Shown: positions 57,278 through 64,000 of the stretch, piece after piece
How the letters are laid out: every line of letters starts with the position of its first letter
Numbering within the stretch: position 1 is the first letter of the stretch
Source of the DNA: Puccinellia tenuiflora
Lineage: Eukaryota; Streptophyta; Magnoliopsida; Poales; Poaceae
Direction of reading: 5' to 3'
Length of the DNA stretch: 64,000 nt
Assembly (NCBI GenBank): GCA_012064385.1
Contig: QRDG01001969.1
Location: 74,133-138,132 of the forward strand
The notes under the pieces: generated by a model
The model's database searches: none
The model's input: only the letters and a program-made list of their open reading frames with translations
What the model was told of the DNA's origin: nothing
Position numbers and translations under genes: made by a program

Positions 57278-60200
57278 TCAATCTACAGGTTCGTCCTTTG
57301 GAACCCGTGACGCCACATAGTCCGAGTAAATCTCGGTGTCACGCTCCAGTTTCCTAATCAACTTGATGGCTACATCCTCTACGGCGCGGTAGTGAGTCTC
57401 CATCGGCGTAGGCTCCCCGTTTTCCCTGTCGGGGACGTCTTCTATCCCCCTCAGGACGAGATACGGGTGCCGCCGGTGAATAAAAGCTAAGGCGTACGTC
57501 GCACCGCTGACAAGCTGCGTTCGGATAAAATTCTGCGCAGCCTTGCCATTGCGGAATCGCGCCATGACAGCCCCAAGACCCTGCGGCTATGGATCCAGAG
57601 GGAACAATGCCTTGTACACAAGCGCCAGTGCAGAACGGCACGCCCCGGCGAAGGACGTCACCTGGCTTATGCGATCCTAAAGAATCGCCATCACTCGACC
57701 TCGTGAGGGGTCTGACCAAAATGAGGTGGTGTCGCGCCCGACAGCCTCGGCAACACGGCGAAGCCGATTATCCACCCGACTGGCCTCAGCTTGGGGGTCT
57801 TGTTGCACACCTACACACAAAGGAAAGATGAAACAACTAAGGAAACGAGCGACGCCAAAAGACTCGGGGGCTTGCAGCCACGTACACAGTAAGTCATTGT
57901 TGGCCTTTTCCAACTTCTTAAGAAGGAAAGCTTCCCGTTCGGCGGGGAGAGGCTGCTTCGACTTAAATATGGCCAAGGCACCCTGCGCCACCCGCAGGTC
58001 TTGCTCAAGCCTGGCGCAGCGATCCCGGAGCATCGTGAGCTGATAATCACTAGAGTCGCGGTTCCCGGAAGAACAACCAGCAGTCACGGCCGCATGGACA
58101 TGTGGCGCGGCATCAGAAGACGGAGCAGCAATCGTTGGATTTACCTGTTAGAAAGCCAAGCAGCCAAGTATGAGACATCTTTCTTGAAGAAGGCCCGGGG
58201 GCTAGAAGAAGTCGCGAGGCACAAAGACATCAAGATAGATGCAAAATCTTATATAAAGTTTGCAACTGGCACAGTCATTACAAAAGGTCGACATGCATCG
58301 CCACTGATAAACTACGAAAGATGAAAAATACAAAGACAAGCAGCTACTGCGAGCCCGCGGACTTCTTCGCCTTCTTCGCATGTTTAGCAGCCTGCTTCTC
58401 CAAGGTCTCAGTCAGCTTTTGTGCCAACACGCGAGACCGCTCGGCGAAACTGCCAAGAGCCACCGGCTTGCCAGAGGGTCCGCGAGGCAGCCCGGACATA
58501 GCCTTGTCGAAGTCACCCTTGAAGCCATGCCCCAACAGGATAAGGAAGGTGGTCTGCGAGCCACGTACCGTGTGCTCGAGTCTGAAATCGTCGATGGCGG
58601 AGCTGTCAGGGCCAAACAGCTCAGCCAGTTCCCCGAGGGAAGAAGGAGGCTGCCCCTTGGGAAACAGACTGCCGTGCAAGCTCGTCAGCGCGCCGGTAGC
58701 CTTCTCCAGGAGACCGCCCGCCTGTTGGCCAGCACCCTCTACAGCAGCAACTGCGCCGTCCAAGTCATCGACGGCAGCCTGGGCGCTGGAACATGCCACA
58801 GTGCCAAGGCTACCTGAAGAAAGCAGAAAAGAAATTCGGTTAAACCAAAGGAAGCACAAAGAACAGAGAAAAGCAGAGTTAACACTTACCCAACAAGGAG
58901 TTACTCGCAGAGGCGCTGCACCAAGGCCTGCGTGTGGGCATCGGCCGCCTCCTTCGCGACCGCGGCGGTGTCCTGCTGCTCCTTGAGGATAGTAGCCTGT
59001 TGCGAGGCGTTCTCCCTCTCGCGTCGCGACTGCACCAACAACTCTGCAAGCAAAAGGCGTTCAAACAAACAGCAATAAAAACACTCCCAAGCAGCGGAAA
59101 ACAAAGGACAATCCTCGGTGGTCGGCGGAATCTCGCTCCAGGCGAGTTTTCTCCGCCTCCATGGCCACGAAACGGCGGCCGATACTCAACAGCTCGAGCG
59201 TCATAGGCTGCACCAAACAAAGAACAAAGAGTCAGTGGAACAACTTGAGTCTGTACACGACTGAATTCAGTCGCCCACAGACTCGGGGGCTACTCCCATC
59301 GGGAGCGCTGTCGCGCACCCGATAAATCACAGACAAAAAGCAAAGAAACAAAGGAGAAAGATCAATTTGGAGTCTATACCCAACTGTTCCTAGTCGACTA
59401 TAGACTCGGAGGCTACTCCCATCGGGAGCACTGTCATGCACCCAATGCAAACAGAAAGTACCCACTACTTACATGCTCAGCCGAAGCAAGCGGAGGAGTG
59501 CTGGCAATGATGGCAAGGGCGTCCCCAGGAGTCGAGCCAGTTGCGCCCGGCGCGACGTCGGGATCAGACGGCGGTGGAGGAACCGTTGTCTCTGCACGAT
59601 GGGCCTCCGCGCTGTCGCCCTCGTCCACCTGTTTGCCCACATTGGGCGGCAGAGTCACGCCAAAAGAAGAGTCCCTGCAGATGAGCACACGATAAGCCAA
59701 GAATCTCAAATAGAAACTCTAACCAACAAGAAAGGGAAATCAGCAGATGAAAACTTACGAGCTAAGGACAGTCAGCAGAGCGGTAGGGTCGAAGCAGTCC
59801 GGAGTAGCACGAGTCTTCTTCGGCGGAGGCTCCACAGGATCACGCGCCGGAGGGACCTCCTCGTCGTCACGAGCAGGATGCGATGATGAACTGGAACCCT
59901 CCGTGACGGAACCCAGCTTCGACTCTTCTTCCGCCTTGGAGCCAGCGTCGCGGAGACACCTACGGCGGATGAGAGGAACTTCATCACTGTCCGCAGCCTC
60001 TACGTCCTCGATCGACGTAGCGGAACAGACAGAAATGTCCTGCTCATTAGGATCATCCCGCAAGTCAGGGGCCGCGGAAGTCCCCTTCTCCTCAGGAAGA
60101 GGAGGAAGGCTGAAAAACATCGAGAAGCCCTTCGAGCAGAAAAACAAAGGCTCTCTGTCAGCAATCAAAACATCGGCAAACACAGCAAATAGAGAAACGA

Positions 60201-61199
60201 AACACAACAACAAAGCACATACCTCTGGAACAGGGTTCTCGAGGCTGAATGGCACCACGGGCGATTCAAGGACGTTCGCCTTGCCGACCTTGAGCAGGGT
60301 CAGTGCGCAAACGCGGGACTCAACTTCGCCCGTGGACAACTCCTCCGCAGATGTGCGCGTCACGTCGGCGGCTCCAGCAAACTCGAACAACGGGTGTGCC
60401 CGAGCTTGAATCGGGTGCACCCGCCTTCTAATGAAAGTGACGATGAGGTGAACGCCACTTACCTCCTTGCCGGCGGTCTTCAGCAACCTCGACACCTGAG
60501 ACATGAGGGGATCGGACTCCTTGATCTCTCGGGCATTGGGCGATGCGTCCAGGAGTTCTTCTTCATCACGGTCACGCCAGCACAGAACGGGGGAACCCCG
60601 TACTTCTGCCCGGGCTGGTGGATGTCGGTGACGTAGAACCACCTTTTCCTCTAGTTCTGCGCAGACTCAAGCTGCTTCAGGTCGAAGTACTCGATGTCCC
60701 CGCGGGACTGGATGCCGAAACCCCCGATGGGGTAAACACCGAGAGCGTCGGCGTTGCGCTTCATGTTGAAGATCCGCTGCCACAGACCCCAGTGCGGGTG
60801 AATGCCGAGGAAGCACTCGCACAGGACGATGAAGCAGCTGATGTGGAGGATGGCGTTCGGCGTGAAGTCGTGGAGCTGGACGCCGTACGTGTACATCAGC
60901 CCCCGGACGAATTCGTGAACAGGGAAGGCGAATCCCCTGTTCATGAAATCAACGAAGCAGACGCGCTCGCCGTCGCGGGGACGAGGGGCAACCTCGTCGC
61001 CGGCCGCCCGCGTCGCCATCTTCTCCAGCGGCGGCAGGAGGCCGTCGCAGTGCAGCACCTCTAGCTGGCGCTCGTTCACGGATGACCTCTGCCAGTTGCC
61101 GTGAATCTTCTTCAGCCCGCCGGCCGTGCCGGTGCCGGCGGCGGCGGCGCCAGCGGATCTCTTCTTTCCGGAAACTTTCGTCATGCCGAAGGTGGACAT
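57278..61199 (-). pseudogene. Antisense multi-exon gene of element D (putative gypsy-type transposon domain, Transposase_28-like)
   Basis: On the minus strand, opposite to pol. Exon 1 starts at ATG 61199 and has FMNRGFAFPVHEFVRGLMYT and HFTPNAILHISCFIV-like text (read here as DFTPNAILH), the signature of the domain called putative gypsy type transposon. A TAG at 60651-60653 replaces an expected Trp codon, and a frameshift follows. The next piece (60642-60223) has FIRRRVHPIQARAHPLFEFA. An intron with good sites spans 60222-60155; further donor and acceptor pairs occur near 59750/59670 and 59465/59215. Later exons encode acidic, Pro-rich and coiled-coil segments. The last block is 58859-58344, with a final frame at 57565-57278. 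Function is unknown; such antisense genes are described in Grande and RIRE2. Confidence 0.7.
59282..59428 (+). repeat. Repeated CTCGGGGGCTACTCCCATCGGGAGC unit in element D (two copies)
   Basis: Two copies about 120 bp apart (59282 and 59405), each joining a polypurine-like CTCGGGGGCT or CTCGGAGGCT to the hairpin CTCCCATCGGGAG, then GC-CTGTC-GCACCC. Related fragments occur at 57094, 57156, 57863 and 61666. Confidence 0.75.
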
Positions 61200-62309
61200 G
61201 GACACTTTGGTGGTTACACGCAGAGAGGCAGAGCGCAAGGGGAGAAGGAGAACTTCGGCGGTGAGAATGGGGATTGTACCTTTTTCACCGCCGAGGCGCC
61301 CCTACTTATCCATCGGATGGGGCGATCTGTGCCGTCCGATATTCATCGAGCAAAACGGAGCACATCCAACCCCACACGTGGCGCGTGTGGAGGGCAACCG
61401 TCGCCGGCCGCGTCGCCCACTACGCACGAGAAACGAGGAGGCCACCATAATGGCATGGAGAAATTTTCACACCCACCAGTCAAACCGACGTGACGTCTCA
61501 TACGGTCACTTCTGACAGACTAAACGGCAGAGCGCCTCGGTAGCGCAGCGCACGCGCGTGAAGTTATTCATGACGCAGGAGTTACAGACTGCTTTCGACA
61601 CGGTCTTACTCGACAAAGTATCAACTCCCACATGCTGTCAGACTGAACAAATTTGCATCTGATCACTCCCATCGGGAGCAAAACAAATCCCCCGGTTTAC
61701 GGCAAAATAAATGGGTTGAGATTATCCCCAGTTATAAATAATTCAGCATAATTTTGGGGAACACTCCCCTCAGGAGCGCCACCGCGCACTCGATGAAAGC
61801 ACGACTGTGCAACACTCGAAAGGTTATCGACTTCGGTCTAACCCGAGCAACATACCCGAGATGAATCAAATACAGCTGACCCTCGGATGCTGCACTCCGT
61901 AGTGCAAAGGTAAGACCCACCGATCCGTCGTGTAGGACCAGGCCCACTGGCAGTAGCCGTGGTAGCTTGAACAGATATGCCGCACCAACATGTGTGAAGA
62001 AAAATCCCGACGGGCGCGTTGGGTACCCTTTCAGGCCGAATTCGACTCCGTAAGATCCCAAGCGGCTGGAGTCGAAGGGACTAGCCTCCAAGCTCGAGCC
62101 TGGGGACTCGAGTTTGATGTACGCTAATAATGCTTGTGCCCAGGAGCACTTAACTGGTCCCGATCCATCGAGAGTACCAGGCTTATTATGCGATATCCAC
62201 CACTAAGCATCCTGAAACACGGATACGAATGAATCACTAAAGGCACGACTCGCACCAGGACAGTACAACGCGGAGGAGTCCCTACCAGACTCTCCAAGTC
62301 TACTAGGTC

Positions 62310-62321
62310 CTCGGGGGCTAC
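62310..62321 (+). other. Polypurine tract of element D
   Basis: CTCGGGGGCTAC directly before the 3' LTR start at 62322. Confidence 0.8.
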
Positions 62322-62775
62322 TGATGTGGTTACACCTTTCGGGTGTGCCGCTGTGGACTACCCTGGTGCGGATAAGGACAAAGGCCCATCGGCCATAAGG
62401 CCCAGGAAGGAGGCCCCGAAGGAAAAGACTTAGAAATACTAGGTCGGCATGCCCAGATGTAAACCTAGTCAGTATAGGACCCGAGACCCAGTCCCACTAT
62501 TTAAGGACCGGGAGGGTCGCCGACCTAGGGTACGCTGATATTCACCACCAGAAACCCTAGCGAGATCGCATCTCACGATCTCGCCATTGTAATCGATCTG
62601 TAAAGCTCATCATCAATTCCAGACAAGCAGGACGTAGGGCTTTTACCTTCGGGGGCCTGAACCTGGGTAAATCCCGCTTGTTAGCCGACGGATCCACCAG
62701 TACCACCATCTTCTTCTCCTATTCTCTCAACCCAAGGATGTCATCCGAGGGATTTGGCGTGGTAACCCCACGTCA
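62322..62775 (+). repeat. 3' LTR of element D (454 bp)
   Basis: Same length as the 5' LTR; visible differences are few single-base changes, for example CCACCGTGG versus CCGCTGTGG near the start. Followed by TACCA. Confidence 0.93.
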
Positions 62776-62780
62776 TACCA

Positions 62781-64000
62781 CTACCACATGCATAGCATTT
62801 TACCGATCTAACACATTAACCAAGCAACCAAAACAACTCTCTAACAAATATAAGTGAAGAACAAGAGAGTTTAACAAAAACTACTAGCAGCTCTAAATAA
62901 GATAAAAGCTAAAAGTGAGAGCTTACTAGCAAACAAACAGTAGCTAAGAATACTCAACAAAATATAAGCGAAGCACATGAGTATTCAAATGAAAAAGCGG
63001 AGCGTGTCTCTCTCCCACACAAATAAAGCAAGGATCAAACAAGCATATGACCAGAAAAATAACAAACAAAACTGAAAGTAAAAAGACGCTCCAAGTATAG
63101 CACATAATATGTAAAGTGCTAAAAACTTAGTTCAACGAAGACGACCTCATGATAGTCGATGAAGAAGAGGGGATGCCTTGGGCATCCCAAAGCTTTGACG
63201 CTTGATAGTTATTGATATTCAGAGGGGTTGCCATGGGGGCATCCCCAAGCTTGAGCTCTGATCCATCTTCAATTTTTTCATTATCCTCTCCTTCGGAACT
63301 TAAAAACTCCCTTCACACAAAATTTCTCATAAACTGATTAGAGGGTTAGTGCTCATAAATTAAAATGCACATGTGTTCAATTCAAGACAAATTTCAACCA
63401 ACTTTATTAGGCATTAGCTACTGTTAACTAAGTCTCAATGTGGCACTCCACCTCTAGAGTATCACATTTAACGATAGTAAAGAGACGAATGCAAAATAAA
63501 AGCAGAATCTGTCAAAATCTGAACATTCTGTAAAGATCGAATTTTTCGAGGCACTTCTGTAGCTCCAATAAGAAAACTCAAAAGTAACAAAAGATAGATA
63601 AAAGTATCAGGCTTGCTGTCAAAAATTTCATAAAAAGATAAATTCAGAGATTTTTTAGATTTTCGAACAGTGAAGGACAGAAATCTGTTTCTGGATAGCA
63701 AAACAACACCTCGCACTTTCAATGCACTTGGCACAAAAAACCAAAAGAAAAAGATACAATGAAGTTGCTACAGAGGCAACAACTTCAAGACTCAAGAAAA
63801 GTAAAAAGCAAACTGAAAGTAAAAGATGGGTTGCCTCCCAACAAGCGCTTTTCTTTAACGCCTTTTAGCTAGGCGCAATGCCAAATATCAAGTCTTTTCA
63901 AAATCCATTGCAACTTTTCCTTCAATAAGCACTTCTTTCTCTTTAAGAGGAAAGGAAAACCTGCCCGTAATGGGAAAACGAAAGCGTATGCGGCCCTTTT
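62781..64000 (-). mobile_element. Internal region of element E, segment 3 (runs out of the window)
   Basis: AT-rich sequence with no strong ORF. It contains GCATCCCCAAGCTTGAGC at about 63239, close to the polypurine tract of E at 24506 (GCATCCCCAAGCTTAAC), and a shorter related string near 63183. This supports membership of the same element. It ends at the window edge without reaching pol. Confidence 0.6.

Larger units (their letters stand above)
49808..62775 (+). mobile_element. Element D: Tat-lineage Gypsy retrotransposon with antisense gene (12,968 bp)
   Basis: Termini TGATGTGG and CCACGTCA, flanked by TACCA on both sides (49803-49807, 62776-62780). Both LTRs are 454 bp. Order: LTR, primer site, gag, protease, reverse transcriptase, RNase H plus a second RNase H-like domain, integrase, then about 5.4 kb with an antisense coding region, polypurine tract, LTR. 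The second RNase H and the large antisense-coding 3' region place it with Tat elements such as Grande and RIRE2. Several stops and a frameshift disable pol. Confidence 0.93.

Overview
The window is plant nuclear DNA. Its style is that of a large-genome grass, most likely Triticeae (wheat, Aegilops, barley or rye). This rests on one intron-containing gene with grass-type codon use and a CpG-rich 5' end, followed by about 50 kb of nested LTR retrotransposons. No bacterial operons, CRISPR arrays, rRNA or tRNA genes were seen. The species call is inference; the layout is read directly.

Left part (1-15.8 kb): about 1.5 kb without a recognisable gene, then a 407-bp PIF/Harbinger-type MITE (1469-1875, TTA target-site duplication). 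A decayed LINE lies on the minus strand (2045-5438, with an ORF1-like remnant to 5730). The only host gene is at 6640-11747: twelve exons for the large subunit of chromatin assembly factor 1 (FAS1 of Arabidopsis, FSM of rice). Its upstream region carries three E2F-type sites. Its spliced CDS is one base short of a multiple of three because of a 1-bp deletion in exon 5, so this copy may be broken. Downstream are a CACTA-like terminus with subterminal repeats, a block of GC-rich tandem repeats, and an inverted LTR remnant.

Right part (15.8-64 kb): a retrotransposon nest that can be ordered from target-site duplications (TSDs). Element A (from 15805, plus strand, gag-only) is interrupted at 22537 by element E (minus strand, LTR 22538-24505, running out of the window). 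E was then hit by element C (25747-49298, minus strand, Tekay-like chromovirus Gypsy with 3.8-kb LTRs, TSD AGAAC). It was also hit by element D (49808-62775, plus strand, Tat-lineage Gypsy with two 454-bp LTRs, TSD TACCA). The 3' LTR of C was hit by element B (28955-39973, plus strand, same gag-only family as A, TSD CGTAT). Thus A is older than E, E is older than C and D, and C is older than B.

Elements A and B carry LTRs, a Met-tRNA-type primer site and a gag ORF with two zinc knuckles, but no protease, reverse transcriptase or integrase. They therefore look like TR-GAG non-autonomous elements that need enzymes from another element. C and D have full sets of pol domains, each broken by a few stops or frameshifts. 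D also carries a multi-exon antisense coding region between integrase and the 3' LTR, as reported for Grande/RIRE2-type Tat elements.
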